Shown here: positions 1 through 12,114 of the stretch, one piece after another
Position numbering within the stretch: position 1 is the first letter of the stretch
Layout of the letters: the number at the start of each line of letters is the position of its first letter
Source of the DNA: Bromus sterilis
Lineage: Eukaryota > Streptophyta > Magnoliopsida > Poales > Poaceae
NCBI GenBank assembly: GCA_950022295.1
Contig: OX465598.1
Location: forward strand, 172,316,001-172,380,000
DNA length: 64,000 bases
Direction: 5' to 3'
Translations under genes and position numbers: made by a program
Notes under the pieces: model-generated
Database searches by the model: none
What the model was told of the DNA's origin: nothing
Seen by the model: only the letters and a program-made list of their open reading frames with translations

Positions 1-30
1 CTGTAACCTTTGAATCTCACTTTCCAAGTA

Positions 31-157
31 AGTGATTTTATCTAAAGATGGTGATTTAGCAGGTACGATCCAATCAAGCGATCTAGCAAGTATAATTCAA
101 TACGTGATTTTATTCCATGATGGTTGATTTAGCAGGTACGATCCACTCAAGCATGCA
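31..157. repeat. two-copy direct repeat, about 80-bp period
   Basis: The core GATTTAGCAGGTACGATCCA occurs near 51-70 and again near 127-146, with similar flanks (GATTTTAT ahead, TCAAGC behind). I see no coding potential. It is probably part of an unrecognised repeat or of the internal region of the retroelement that ends at 3021. Confidence 0.6.
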
Positions 158-1614
158 TGCCCGCCTCTCCTGACTGTGTTCCTCTTTCAACTTTAAATCC
201 TGATTTTCATGTTCTGACAACATGTGTATTCAGTACCTTATGTTATCCCAAGATGGGTTTTTTTTGGGGGGATTATCCCATGATGGTTGAATTTGAATAA
301 GGAGGTGTACGGGCTATTTGAAGAATATAAGGTACACAGATTAACATAGGCAGAGTTAGTCCTGCACCGATCCTGATTTGCAGAGTTGTATCCAGCGTGC
401 GCATCCACCACACAAATGCCCTGATTTTCGTTCTCCCAACCAGATGATACGAGAATCACCTGACGGCTAGCCTCTTAATACTGTGTATGTAAGGGGATTC
501 TTATATTTGCGATCAAAGCCTTGATTTGTTTTATTAAAGGCATATGATCCATGATTTTATTATGGTCGCAAAAAATAAGCTGGTGAGACCTAATGTCTCT
601 CCATCAGTTAGAACTTAGAAGTAGCATTTTTTATATCTTTCCCTGTCAGGTCAAATACCAATGTTATAACCTTGCGAAAAATTTCGCTAGGATATGAAAA
701 ATTGGGGTTGTGATCTGCTGTTATTTTTGTCCAACCTGGTGTATATGCATATATGGTCAGTAGGTTATTGTTATGGATAAACGCATGAAGGTCAGTTCAC
801 ATATTGGGTCGTTCATGAGATTTTATATTTAAAATAAGCATGTGATCTACTCCGTATATTGTGGATGACATGTGTGAATATACACTACTAAAAAGGCAAC
901 GACCAGTTTTGTTCAGGTTTAGGTCTATTTTGATTGGCTACAGTTTTAGATCTACGATCGATGCTAATCAGTTATGTTTCTGTAATATATAGATTTATTA
1001 AAATTAGTTGTTGCATTCACTCCTTTTCGTATCGCCGGTAATGTAAATAAATACCAAGATTTATGATTTAGCACACATGTGTCATGATATACAAATATAA
1101 TTGGCATTTACTTAATGATACTATCTCCGATCCATATTAATGGGCACACACTTAATACAACTCTATAGGAAGTATAGTTTTTACACATACAGTTTCCGAG
1201 TTCAACTCATAATGAGCAGCCGCTCTATTTTGATGTCACTGATAATTATTTTTAAATTTTCTATAGCTAATAATATGGATTTGATACATGGGATGTGACA
1301 AAAAACTGAAGTTATGAATACATTGCATTTATTTATTTTTTATCCGGTAAGGAAGTCGATTGTTGATGGATACAAAAAGAAAGCAGATCGAGGCAATGTG
1401 TCCATATTCTCGGATATCCTGTTCACCGTTGATTCAATCATTTTTGCCACCTACAGTAAAATACGTTCAGTGGATTGCATGCTTTTTTTATCACTGCTAT
1501 TGAGAGAAAAATACGTTCAGTGGATTACCATTCACCGTTGACTGGAAAGTTGCACTTCACAAAATAATTTTATCTCTGTTTTCAAAACCAAGAGCTCTGG
1601 TACATGTTTAGTCT
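158..1614. other. no gene seen; possible Stowaway remnant at about 1128-1185
   Basis: This stretch is AT-rich with only short chance ORFs. Around 1128-1185 the text ACTATCTCCGATCCATATTA followed by CTTAATACAACT resembles one arm of a Stowaway-type MITE (usual start CTCCCTCCG), but the partner arm is not recognisable. A short direct repeat, ACGTTCAGTGGATT, occurs near 1463 and 1512. Confidence 0.35.
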
Positions 1615-2146
1615 TTGCTTCCAACAACGGGTTTTCAACCTTGCCATCAAAAAATCCACGGTTCAAGAGTCTCCCCTTCTTTCTTCAAAGCACCAACTAT
1701 TGAGAGCATAATTGTCATTCTTAGTGTAACATGCATTGTCCTAAAGTACCACATTGTCTTCTGCATGATTGTGATATTGCTTGTTCTAAAATTATTTCTT
1801 GTCTCCTTTAAAACTCCGGAGGAGTTTCTGCATTTATGTTTTGCTTCACTCATGGAGGCTGGCGAGATACCACTCTAGTTTGATTCAAGCTATGTGCATT
1901 GTGATCTTGTCTTGATTTTCAGCAGCATATTATTTACTTTTGGTTGTTTGTGATTGATCACTTGAAAGAAGGATTGCTTCGTGCATTGTCCTCATAGCAT
2001 TGTTTCAATACTTGCTAAACTCTTTTCGTAGTACATCCTTATATACATCTAATGAAGCAAAAGAGTTTGTCAAAGTTTTCTTTGTTGCGTCCAGTTCATT
2101 GAACTGAATTGCTTGAGGACAACCAACATGCTAATCTTGGGGGAGT
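1615..2146 (+). mobile_element. 3' internal region of a gypsy-type element with polypurine tract
   Basis: The last part reads GCTTGAGGACAACCAACATG and then ATCTTGGGGGAG, directly before an LTR start. This is the usual 3' internal end of Athila-type Triticeae elements (low-coding DNA, then a purine tract abutting TTGATACG). No pol is visible. The short ORF at 1615-1878 has no recognisable domain. The 5' part of the element lies left of the window or is unrecognisable. Confidence 0.5.
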
Positions 2147-3021
2147 TGATACGTCTCAAATGTAACTACTTTTCAAAACACTTTTTCTATTGTTTTGACC
2201 TCATTCTTGCATGATTTGAACTAAACTAACCCGGACTAACGCTATTTTCAGCAGAGCTGCCTATATGGTTTTCTTATGTGCACAAAAATGGATTTTTAGG
2301 TGTCTCAGAAAATACCAGGAAACATCACAGAACCGGCCATGTTTTCAGATCTGAACCACTTGTGTTTTCATGAGTTTATTTATGTTCTTGATCCTGTCTA
2401 TGAGTTGTATGTACCTATTATGGTCCGGAACCGGCGATCCCAAAGGTGACAGCTTGGGACACCAAAGGGGATGGATTATAATTTTAGGATTTCATGTATC
2501 CATTGAGTGTTAATGCTTTGTTTCGGTGCTCTTTGACAAGAGCACCTTAATCTCCATAAGTTCCTTTTGGCCCCGTTAGTAGCGGGATGGTAGGACAAAA
2601 GATGTTGTGCAAGTTCTTATTGCAAGTACGCACAACTACCTATGGGGTACATGCCGAATGTTTGATATTTGACTAGATTATCCTTTCTTTTCTGTGTGCC
2701 TTGCCCCGTGTTAGAATTTATTACATGTTCATTCTCATCCAAGCAGCGCCCAACCATCCATCTCCCTAGCCTACAGTGTTTCAATCCTGTTGGTTACTAG
2801 TTGTTTACTTTTGTTGTTTTACTTTCGCTGTTGCCGCTAACACTACCATATCACCGTTGCTATTAATATTTTGTTGCAAGAAAGTATATTTCAGCTGCGG
2901 TTGAATTGACAACTCAACTGTTAAAGCTTATAAATATTCTTTGGATCCCCTTGTGTCGAATCATAAATTGGGTTATCTTACCCGCGAAGACTATCTCGAT
3001 CTCCTACAGTTGAGGGTCATC
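2147..3021 (+). mobile_element. 3' LTR of a plus-strand gypsy (Athila-type) element
   Basis: The LTR starts TGATACGTCTCAAATG just after a GGGGGAG purine tract. It contains family-typical stretches: a block with GGTGACAGCTTGGGACACC near 2450, and TTGAATTGACAACTCAACTG followed by CTTTGGATCCCCTTGTGTCG near 2900-2960. It ends around GAGGGTCATC, where related LTRs end ...GGTTATCA. The final CA is not intact, so the right edge is approximate. It abuts copia gag sequence on the opposite strand, which suggests insertion into that element. Confidence 0.6.
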
Positions 3022-3592
3022 TTTCCTCCATTCTCTGGGAGTCATGTTTTTGCTGTCATGGACATGAAAACCTTCTTCGGTGATAGTCCACATCTCTTCC
3101 GAAGAGCCTCTCATGTGATTCTTCATACGGAAAGCCCAAAGCGAATACTCATTTTTGTCAAGAATGGGTGATGGACCTACATGCGTGAAATGAGGTTTGG
3201 GAAGAGGTAAATTAGAAAAGCTCGTAGGAGGGGGAACGGCGGCGTGAATACCCGATCCATTCCCGGTGAGAGGAATGGGAGGTATTGCACTACTACCATC
3301 ATCACGTGCTTGAAAGATGACATCTCTCTCCCAACGTTGGAATGTTGGGAATGATGTTGGTTGTGGCCGTTTGGGGCATACCGGACATTAGAACCCGAAG
3401 CATATTTGACATCTCGTTCATGTGAGCTTTCATGGAGGACATGCCTTCATTATACTCAACACGAGAAATAGACGACGAGTCATCCTTCGTGAACGTGTTT
3501 GTAAAGCCCTCGGTACCCCCATGCTCCCCCATAGTCGGAGCATCCGATTTATCCCCCAAGTTGAGATCTTCTGACTTATCCCCTTGTGGCAT
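3022..3592 (-). pseudogene. Ty1-copia gag, 5' part, frameshifted
   Basis: On the minus strand, coding begins at 3592 (MPQGDKSEDLNLGDKSDAPT...) about 40 nt downstream of the primer binding site of the adjacent LTR. After a frameshift near 3300 the frame continues with a stretch containing LDKNEYSLWAFRMKNHM. This resembles the N-terminal gag region of plant copia elements (DUF4219/UBN2-type, ..YSLW..RM..H). The frame is cut at 3022, where the plus-strand LTR begins. It is a broken structural protein gene of a retrotransposon with no host function expected. Confidence 0.6.
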
Positions 3593-3628
3593 TGTTTTAA
3601 GGCGGTAATTCCCTTAATAAGAGACGAG

Positions 3629-3640
3629 GCTCTGTTACCA
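3629..3640 (-). other. primer binding site (tRNA-iMet type) of the copia element
   Basis: The minus strand reads TGGTAACAGAGC, one base from the plant initiator-Met site TGGTATCAGAGC. It lies 2 nt inside the LTR end at 3643, the normal spacing. This fixes the LTR as the 5' LTR of a minus-strand element. Confidence 0.75.
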
Positions 3641-3642
3641 AT

Positions 3643-5677
3643 TGAAAGGATCAGAATGTCGACTAGAGGGGGGTGAATATGCCACTAACAATTTTTATGA
3701 TTTTCTTAACAAATTGAGGCTCAACAAATAAAGTAGGTTGTCTAGATGTGCAACTAGGTGGACAACCTATATGAATTAATGCAACACTAAATTAACTAGC
3801 ATAAGATGCACAAGGAAATAAGCTAGAACAATGAAAATGTAAATAACCGACAAAGTATACACGGGAGACAAGGATATGTTTACCGAAGTTCCTTTTCTTT
3901 CAAGAAGTACATCTCCGTTTAGAGAGGGTGTGGAACGCAATGCTCACACGAAGCCAACGAGGGACACCCTATTCTCCTCACGCTCTTGCCAATGCAAGAT
4001 GACGTGAATCCACTAACGGTGCCTTGAAGGCGCACACGAAACCTTTACAACAAGGGTGGAGCTTCACCACAACAAGTCGGAGTCTCCCACCAACACCACG
4101 AAGCTTCACCACAATGGAATGTGGCTCCGAGGTGACCTCAATCTCTCAATGGCTCCAAACCACAAGAGTAACAAGATCCAGTACAAAATGGATGGAGAAC
4201 AAACTTTCCTTTGGATGGAAATGTAGATCAGGGTCTCCTCCCTGATCCCTTGCAAATCAACAACTTTGGGTGGCTAAAAATGGAGAGAGGGGTTGATGAA
4301 GCTTTTAGGCGGCAATGGAGAAAGATAGTGTAGCAAGAGGTAGGTAGCAAGGAGGAAGAAGACCTCCTTTTATACCTCCTCCCCAATCCAACCGTTATCC
4401 ACAGAAATGCACAAGCCAGTACAACCGGTCGGCCATCCCGGTACAACCGGTCCACCCCGAGTAAGCCGCAATTCATTCGAACCCTAGCTGGTGGCAGAGC
4501 AGGCAGGGCGGTACAACTGCTCCGGCAACCGGTAGTACCGAATTTACCGTTACAACTGGTGTGCCACCGCTCTGCCACCAGCCCAGATCAGAGGAAAAGA
4601 GTCCATCGCCCGGTGGTTAGTCCGGTAGGGGGACTGGTACAACCGTTCCCCCAAACCCTAGCCGATGGTGGTGGAGGGCGAGCAGTACAACCGCTCTAAG
4701 CACCGGTTGTACCAGATTTACCGGTATAACCATGCCGCCACCGGCCTGGATCAGAGGAAAAAGTCCCTCTCCCCGGTGGTTGAACCGGTACCTAGCCCAG
4801 TGGTACCGTACCCTGACAAGGCGGTACAACCGGCTGGGTATACCGGTACAACCAGTCTGTGAACAACAACTGGTTACTCCTTCTTCGATAATGCCTCGCG
4901 AGAGCCGGTTTTGACAGCTTGGAGATCAAGTTATCTTCTGGTCTTCGCACAGGAGTACTAATATAGATACGGGATTCCAACATCAAGGAACACACGTCGG
5001 ATTCGCCGTCTTGAACCTTTATAAACAATATTACCGCAACATGTTCTTTGTCTCCTGTTAATAAAATGAGAAGCTCATGACACAGCTAGACCGCAAATTT
5101 CGTATTGTAATCAACACCAAAACAATAAGATAGTAAATGTTGGGGTAGATAGTGCGGTAGGGGGACCGGTACAACCGTTCCTAAAACCCTAGCCGCTGGT
5201 GGGGGAGGGAAAGCGGTACAACTGCTCTGAGCATCGGTTGTACCGGATTTACAGGTTCAACCGTGCCGCCATCGGCCTGGATCAGAGGAAAAAGTACCTC
5301 TCCCCGGTGGTTGCACCGGTATCTAGCCTGGTGGGACCGTCCCCTAACAAGGGAGGTACAACCGGCTGGGAATGCCGGTACAACCGGTTTGTGAACAACA
5401 GCTGGTCACTCCTTCGATGATGCCTCGCAAGAGCCGGTCTTTACAGATTGGAGAGCAAGTTATCTTCCGGTCTTCGCACAGGAGTAATTATATAGGTACG
5501 GGATTCCAACATCAAGGAACACACATAGGATTCACCGTATTTGAATCTTTATAAACAAGATTACCCCAACAAGGTCTTTGTGTCCTGTTAATAACCTAAG
5601 AAGCTCATGATGCAGTTAGACCGCAAATTCCGTATTTTAATCACCACCAAAACCATAAGATAGGAAATTTCCTTTCA
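3643..5677 (-). mobile_element. 5' LTR of a minus-strand Ty1-copia element
   Basis: On the minus strand it runs from TGAAAGGAAATTTCC (5677) to ATCCTTTCA (3643), so the ends are TG...CA with TGAAAGG/CCTTTCA inverted tips. It is followed by the iMet primer site and gag, and has been lengthened by an internal tandem duplication. The flank at 5678-5682 (CTACT) is one side of a presumed target duplication; the other side was not found. It is inserted in the 3' untranslated part of the Athila-type element to its right. Confidence 0.75.
4625..5677. repeat. tandem duplication inside the copia LTR, 532-bp period
   Basis: Copy 1 (about 4625-5156) and copy 2 (5157-5677) align over their length. Both start GTAGGGGGAC.GGTACAACCG, and both contain GCCTGGATCAGAGGAAAAAG, GGGATTCCAACATCAAGGAAC and a tail with CATAAGATAG or its variant. 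They differ by many point changes, so the duplication is not recent. Confidence 0.85.
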
Positions 5678-6070
5678 CTACTGATTATGAAGATTTCCAA
5701 AAAGTGTTTTCAAAGAAAAAGCATGCGCAAGATTTGAAAAACTGGGAAAACGAAAAACAGGCAAGAATATGGGAAAAACAGACCAGCAGGTAGTAAATAA
5801 TTTTTTCGTGGCACTTCTGCAACTAAAATAAAAAAAACTCAGAACAATTTGTAGCTTCTCAATTGCATAGAGAATAAATTCAATAAAAATAGATCCAAAA
5901 GATGATCTGGTGATTTTTAAGAATTTTTTCAATGGAGCAAACAGATTCTGTTTTCTGGACAGCATGTCACAACTTTTGATTTTCTTGCCACCGGAGGCTA
6001 AAACTTGGCACAAAGCTTGTATATAAAGATACAATGATGTTGCTACAGTAGTAACAAGAATCAAGACCAC
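5678..6070 (-). other. 3' untranslated part of the Athila-type element
   Basis: A 130-codon open frame is present, but it lies downstream of the protease and of the TTGGGAGGCAACCCAA motif that marks the end of coding in this group. The predicted peptide is hydrophobic without a recognisable domain, so it is probably not a gene. Confidence 0.4.
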
Positions 6071-6279
6071 TACAAACTAGAAGTAAAAACATTTTGGGTT
6101 GCCTCCCAATAAGCGCTTTATTTTATGACATTGAGCTAGGCATATGAAGCAATAAGATCAAGTTTTATCAATATGAAAAGCATAGCTTGCCCGTATAACG
6201 GACTCAAAAGGTAACTTAATCTTCTTTCTAGGGAAATGTTCCATGCCCTTCTTGAGGGGAAATTGGAATTTATAATCCC

Positions 6280-7858
6280 TTATTTCATGTCAATGATAGC
6301 ACCAACGGTGCGAAGAAAAGGTCGTCCCAAAATAATTGGACATGAGTGATCACACTCAATATCCATGACAAGAAAATCAATAAGAACATAATGATCATTG
6401 ACAATAATAAGCACGTCATATATCCTTCCTAAAGGTTTCTTTATGGAATAATAAACAAGATGAACACCAAAAGAACAAGGATCACAAGGTTTCAATTCAA
6501 GCATATTATACATTCTTTTGGGTAAAACGGAGGCACTAGCTCCAACATCACATAAATCAAAGCAAGAAAAGTTGTTCAATTTAATCTTGACCCTAGGATC
6601 CCAAACATCTTCTAGTTTTCTAGGAATAGGAACCTCTAGCTTAAGGATCTCGTCCCTAGCTTTGATAAGAGCATTAGTGATATGCTCGGTGAAGGCAATG
6701 TTAAGTGAACTAGTGTGGGGGGTCTTCGGCCATTCTTTGGAAAAAGTGTATGACTTCAGAAAGACTACAATTATCAAAATCAAGTTCACTACCATTAATT
6801 AAAGTGGTAGTGATTTCATCTAAGCTTATTTTCTCTTTGGTGGTCTCTAAGTTCAAAGGACCTTCTTGTCCTAAAGTTGAGGTATTATCATCACCATTAA
6901 TGGGTCCATTAGGTGGACTAGGGATGTGATGGGTGCTAAAAGTTTTAAGATCATCAACAACATGTAAATTAGCAAATGTGGTGTATGTAGGAAGCGTCTT
7001 AACTCTATCTCTTCCTCTTATTTCTCTCTAGCCCTTCTATCCTTAAGTTTGACTAGCATTCTAATGTTCTCATTTATTTGCACTTGGATAGCATTCATAG
7101 GTGTGGTTTTCTTCATCTCGAGGGGAGAAGTCCTAATTTTGAGCATCCCAACATCATGAGCAATGTTGTCTACCTTAAAAGCGAGGCTATAAAGTTTTTC
7201 TAATTTTTCCTCTACACTCTGGTTGAAGGCTTTTTGAGAGGTGATAAAGTCTTTAAGCATGCTCTCTAATTCAAAAGTGGAGTTTTTGGTGCTAGGATAA
7301 GTGTTGGTGTTTCCATAAGAGTTAGAGGGGAACGGTCTAGGATTGTTGCTACCAAAGTTACTCCTATAAGCATTATTGTAGAAGTTGTTCCTAGAAATAA
7401 AATTAACATCTATTTGCTCTCTCTCTTGAGCAACCAAAGAATTTAAAGGAACATCATGAGGATCAATAGGAGCTTTCTTAGTAAGTAAAGACATGATCAA
7501 GTAAACCTTTTCATTTAAAGAGGAGACCTCCTCAACAGAGTTTACCTTCCTACTGTTGAAGATATTTTGTTGTGCCATTGATAGTAGTTTGTCATCATAT
7601 CATCTAATAACTTTGTGGCAACACAAAGTGTGGTTGACATAAAAGTTCCTCCCGCGGCCAAGTCCAACAGATTCTGCGAGGTAAAGTTCAATCCTGCATA
7701 GAAAGTCTGGATAACCATCCAAGTAATCAAACCATGTGTAGGGAAATTCTTAACAAGAGATTTCATGCGTTCCCAAGATTGGGAAACGTGTTCATTACCC
7801 AGTTTCCTATTATACATAATGTTACTTCTCAACTAGATAATCTTAGCAGGTGGGTAGT
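6280..7858 (-). pseudogene. gag C-terminal part and aspartic protease of the Athila-type element
   Basis: Frames on the minus strand encode a gag segment (7832-7542, with SWERMKSLVKNFPTHGL and TFYAGL), a middle segment (7578-7018, MAQQNIFNSRKVNSVEEV...) and a protease segment (6795-6280). The last has a D-V-G-A-S active-site loop (FDLCDVGASASVLPKRMY) and the downstream flap and GRPFLRT motifs. Frames are shifted between segments and interrupted by stops, so the gene is dead. It is the continuation of the gag start at 12474, split by the solo LTR. Confidence 0.7.
7854..7858. repeat. target site duplication GTAGT of the solo LTR (left copy)
   Basis: GTAGT at 7854-7858 is repeated exactly at 12110-12114, immediately outside the TG...CA ends of the 4.25-kb LTR. 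Confidence 0.85.
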
Positions 7859-8163
7859 TGTGACGCCCCCAAAATCAAGTCGTGTACAGTAATCATACAC
7901 GCAAGGTACACGATCGAGATCAGGGACTCACGGTAAGATATCACAAAACAACTCTATCAATAAAATAATACAAGTTGTTTAATAAAAGCCAGGGCCACGA
8001 GTGCTCGAATACAACAGCTCAAAAGCACAAAGTTAGCGGAAGAAATAGTATCTGAGTACAGACACGGGGTACACATGATCTGCCTTAAGAAGGCTAGCAC
8101 AAAAACAACAACGATCTAAAAGGCGAGTCCTCATGTCTGGGAACCTCCAAACTATTCATGGTC

Positions 8164-8235
8164 CTAGTCAGCGGGGGTCTCGACGTAGTAGTATCCGCCT
8201 CCGGGGTACTCCTGCTCTTGGGCTCCAACGTCCAC
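8164..8235 (-). other. exon-like module near the 3' end of the solo LTR
   Basis: On the minus strand a pyrimidine-rich stretch ending GGCCGCTGCAG precedes an open stretch VDVGAQEQEYPGGGYYYVET... that ends ...PAD and a TAG at 8164-8166. Position, acidic character and following LTR motifs match the DPEGGFFIELDD-stop module in the 4.1-kb LTRs. It may be the last exon of a short spliced LTR transcript; there is no direct evidence of expression. Confidence 0.4.
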
Positions 8236-9557
8236 TGCAGCGGCCGATCAGGCAAAACAAAAAAGGGGAAATAAAGCAAGGGTGAGTATCTAGCATACTC
8301 GCGAGTCTTACGTCCGGTACTAAGCATTTGTGCATTTGTATCAAATGGAAAGGGGAGGCTGTATATAGTGGACTGAAAGGTAGAAAGTCAGAATAAGGAT
8401 GAGAAGCTAGGCCTATCGAAGACTAGAATCTTCTGACGAATCTTGCAGCACAAGAAGAGAACATACAACAGTTCATATAAAGCATAAATTAACTATGCAG
8501 CAGAAGTTGCTGCAGCATTGTATAATAGTAAGTTGTAATTATTACCAATTATAAATGCCTCCGACTTCCCTTCCTCGACTTCCCTGCGAGGAAGAAGACC
8601 CGGAACCATACAGTTTAATAGTAGTAGTTTGTAGTGGTAAGATCCTGTTACCGTGGACACGGCTATTCGAATAGATTAAACTCCCTGCAGGGGTGCACTA
8701 CTATTCAGCCTGCACGCTCGAATCTCCAGGGTGGCGGGCACCTTGTTAGGGAACGCTCCACCAAAGCTATCCGACACGCCGCAGCCCATCCTAGGCTCAA
8801 CAGAGAGGCCATCCGCCGGATTATATCCTATGCGATCAAGGGTCTAGGACCCTCACCCTTCACGCTCCTGCATGGTGCGTGGCTGGCCGGTGAAGCAAAA
8901 GCAAATCCAAATACACCGCTCGAGCGAAGAAGACACACCACTTCCTAGCGCAGGCCGGGGTACTGCTCACGTCTGAAGAGCTTTCGAATGAACTATGACG
9001 CAGGGGATCCCATAACTCCTTATCCCACGTGAAGGTAGTGCGTATAGACCAACGGGCCTCTCAAGTCATCCACCAAACCATTTAGCATTTTATTATTACC
9101 TCGCAGACAACCATTATCGCTGTCTGACTAACAACACAACGGACAACGAACAGCAACAAGGTCCACCTGTAACGTCGGGGCCTGCCCTGTCATCCCGTCA
9201 AAGCACGGGGTTACCAACAAGGTGAACTGTCTCCTTACCTTGTCTCGTGTGTGCTCTTGGTAGAGATCAACTTTTCGTGGTTTGGTAGCTCTCGCGAGAT
9301 ACGAGCAGGGGCCAAGCACACCAGTAACGTCGGTCGTACCCTCCCTGTCGTTCCCGTCGAAATACCGCTCGCGGGCACCGTTGGGTCACCCGACTTCTTA
9401 CCTTAAGGACAACCGTGGTTCAGGACCCTAGGACGGCTATACAGAGTCAACACCGAATGGAGTACGAGGATTCCTCCTCAATAGCTCCACTTGATGTGGC
9501 TCGGCAGAGCCGGGATAGGGGCCTTAGGCGGTGTCTGCATTGTACCGTACCTGTGCA

Positions 9558-9561
<4 letters not shown>

Positions 9562-9605
<44 letters not shown>
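9562..9605. repeat. (TA)n microsatellite in the solo LTR
   Basis: About 21 uninterrupted TA units lie between GCAGCTT and TTGTATCC. Length is probably polymorphic. Confidence 0.95.
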
Positions 9606-9607
<2 letters not shown>

Positions 9608-12109
9608 ATCCGCGTTCACTCCCAGAGTGATCAAGGCCCACTACCTAATTCCTAGTTGACTAACAAAGTGCAAGGTTCACTGTTGATTAATATATATTTA
9701 TTTATTTATAGGCAGCATAGGATAAAGGAAGGTACATCAAGGGCGACAAAAACAGGCTATGCAATTGAATAGGATTGTAACGTGGCAGCAGCAGTAAAAA
9801 TGCCTAGTGCAAGAAATGTACGGAAAAGATAGGTGATATCTGGGGAAGGAAAATGGCTCTGCTTGCCTGGAAGCTCGACAGTAGGGGTACGGTCGTCGAC
9901 AACGTAGTCGATCACAGGGGCATTGGCAACGGTCGTCAGGACTACTGGACAATAAGAGAGGGGGGAGAAACAATAAATACACAACAATAATAGCAATACA
10001 AATTCAAGACATGGAAATACGTTATACTAGGGGTGAACTAACGCGGTGCTACACGTTGCAAACGAAACAAGAATTTAACCGAATGTTTATCCGGCTCCGG
10101 GTGATTACCGGACAGACGATCCGGAGGGGGAAAGTCTCGTGTTCGGTGTGTTAGAGGGGTGTGGTGGATACACGGGTGACGTATCCGTATTTGTTATATT
10201 TTTCTGATCAAGTTTCATGTATAAGTTATTTTGATCGGAGTTACGGTTTAAAAGATATTGAATATCTAATATTTAAATGATTTTAGGAATTTCTGAAATT
10301 ACTTTTATTAATAAAATCAGCAATATCCAGAATAGTACATTTGACTGGTCAAACTGACAGGAGGGACCCACATGTCAGCCACCTATATATTAAAACCCAT
10401 TTAAACTAATTTCTTACATGTGGGGCCCAACTGTAAGTGACACATGTGCTAAACAAGTGTTTAATTTATCCTGTGATTAATCTAATGGGCTGGGGGCCAT
10501 CTTTCATGCACACAGTGCCTAAATTAATTTGTTTAAATTAATCAGTGGGTTAACTATTTTCCAGGGCCCACATGTAAGTGTAGCAGGGGGGTTTCTCTCT
10601 TTACTTAAACCTATTTAGTTAGAGGGGTGTGAGGGCCCAGCAAACAGTGACTAGTTAGGCAGATATTTAGGTTAGTCTCAAATCTAAACAGGGCCTAGCC
10701 CCACCAGTCAGTGGCACACTCCACTGGTTAAACCAAGGCGTGCCCGTCGGCGGTGAGAACAGGGGCTCGGCGGCACGGCGGCGGTCGGAGCCGGGCAGCA
10801 GGAGCACGCCTCTACGCGCGGTCGGGTTCGTGGGTGCGGCTGGGAGAGAGCACACGGGGGCGCGACCAAAGGAGGTCGGGCATGCTCATGGACGCGCAGG
10901 CGTGGCCAGGGTGCGGCCGGAGCAAGTCGACGACAACGAGGCTTCCGATGGGCACACGCGCATGGAGGAAGTGGGCGCGGGCGCGGCTCCAGGAGCGAGT
11001 GACGTGCGCTGGTGCGGCCCGGGCGTCCAGTGAGCGTGAGCATCGAGGAGGCCGGCCGGAGACAGAGGCCACGGAAGCGACCGGTGCGTAGAGGGGGGAG
11101 GGGCTACAGGCTCGTTTGACCCGTGAGGACAAAGGGGAAAGTTTCGGCTGCTCACCATGGTCTTGCAGGTGTGCTAAGCGGGCTCGGGGGAGGCTTGATG
11201 GCGGCTAATCGACGGCGAGGTCGCGACGGTCGAAGACGAGGAAGACGGAGGCGAAGGCGATGCTGCAGGGATTCTACGCTCTAATTCTTCGATGAGGTGG
11301 TGTAGTCTTCGACGACGAGAACGGCGGACAAGGTGGCAAGGCATGGGCAGGTCAGAGGCCACGCGAGTCCTTGGGTGGGTGTCCATGGCGGCGTCAAGAT
11401 CCATCAGGGAGACGAAGGCGTGGGGGAGGGGGGAAAGATCTAGGGCTCCATCCACGGGGGCACGAGGGCACCCTTATCCACTGGGAACATCACTGTAGCG
11501 GCGTAGCGGCGAACGGGCTCAGCGGGGACGGATGGCTCGGCTCGGTCGGCACGTCCTCCCGCCACTGTAGCGGGAGGTTGAAGACAACGGGGAGGGGAGG
11601 GGCTGGGCCGGGTTAGGCTTCGCCCCGTGCGTAGTTTAGGTATTTGCCATCTTTGCCTTTATTATGTTTTCTTTCCTTGATGTTTTATTTCATTTTGTTG
11701 GTATTTGATTTTTCAAAAATGTGCCATTGGTCCTAATAATTATCTTGCATAATAACACACTATTATAAAAAGTTTGGACCTCAACTAAATTCATTTATAT
11801 TTTATTCGGTGCACAAAATATTAAATAGAGCTATTTTGCTTCTATTTTGGTTTACTTAAATTATCAAAATAGTGTAATAAATTACCATTTCCATTTTAAT
11901 ATGACCTACTGAATATTTGCAAGTTTATTTATATTTTTCCACAATTTTTGGAGCAACTTTATATTCCACATTGTTTTGAATTTCCAAATGAGTTTGAATT
12001 TGAACTAGATTTTATCAAGGGGGGTTATCTCCTGTTTAATCATGATGCCCTGGCATTTACTAAGGTGATTACTGTTGAATCACTGTTGCATGATTACCGG
12101 GGTGTTACA

Positions 12110-12114
12110 GTAGT
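12110..12114. repeat. target site duplication GTAGT of the solo LTR (right copy)
   Basis: Exact match to 7854-7858. Removing the LTR and one copy joins the two halves of gag at a Gly-Lys-Tyr-Tyr region, confirming the insertion point. Confidence 0.85.

Larger units (their letters stand above)
7859..12109 (-). mobile_element. solo LTR of a long-LTR gypsy element, 4251 bp
   Basis: On the minus strand it starts TGTAACACCCCGGTAATC and ends TTTTGGGGGCGTCACA. It is flanked by GTAGT duplications and interrupts gag of the Athila-type element. No internal region, PBS or PPT is present, so it is the product of LTR-LTR recombination. It contains a GC-rich block (about 10730-11630), a (TA)n run and, near its 3' end, an exon-like module. 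The blocks CTTCTTAAG, TGTCTGTACTCAGA and CTTCCGCT recur in the same order in the 4.1-kb LTRs of the element at 19558, which suggests the same broad lineage but a different family. Confidence 0.88.

Noticed and set aside
886..905. CACTACTAAAAAGGC resembling a CACTA tip
   Set aside because: I found no partner tip in inverted orientation or 3-bp duplication, so it may be chance.
10667..11616. GC-rich ORFs in the solo LTR
   Set aside because: Same composition effect; six overlapping frames and no recognisable domain.
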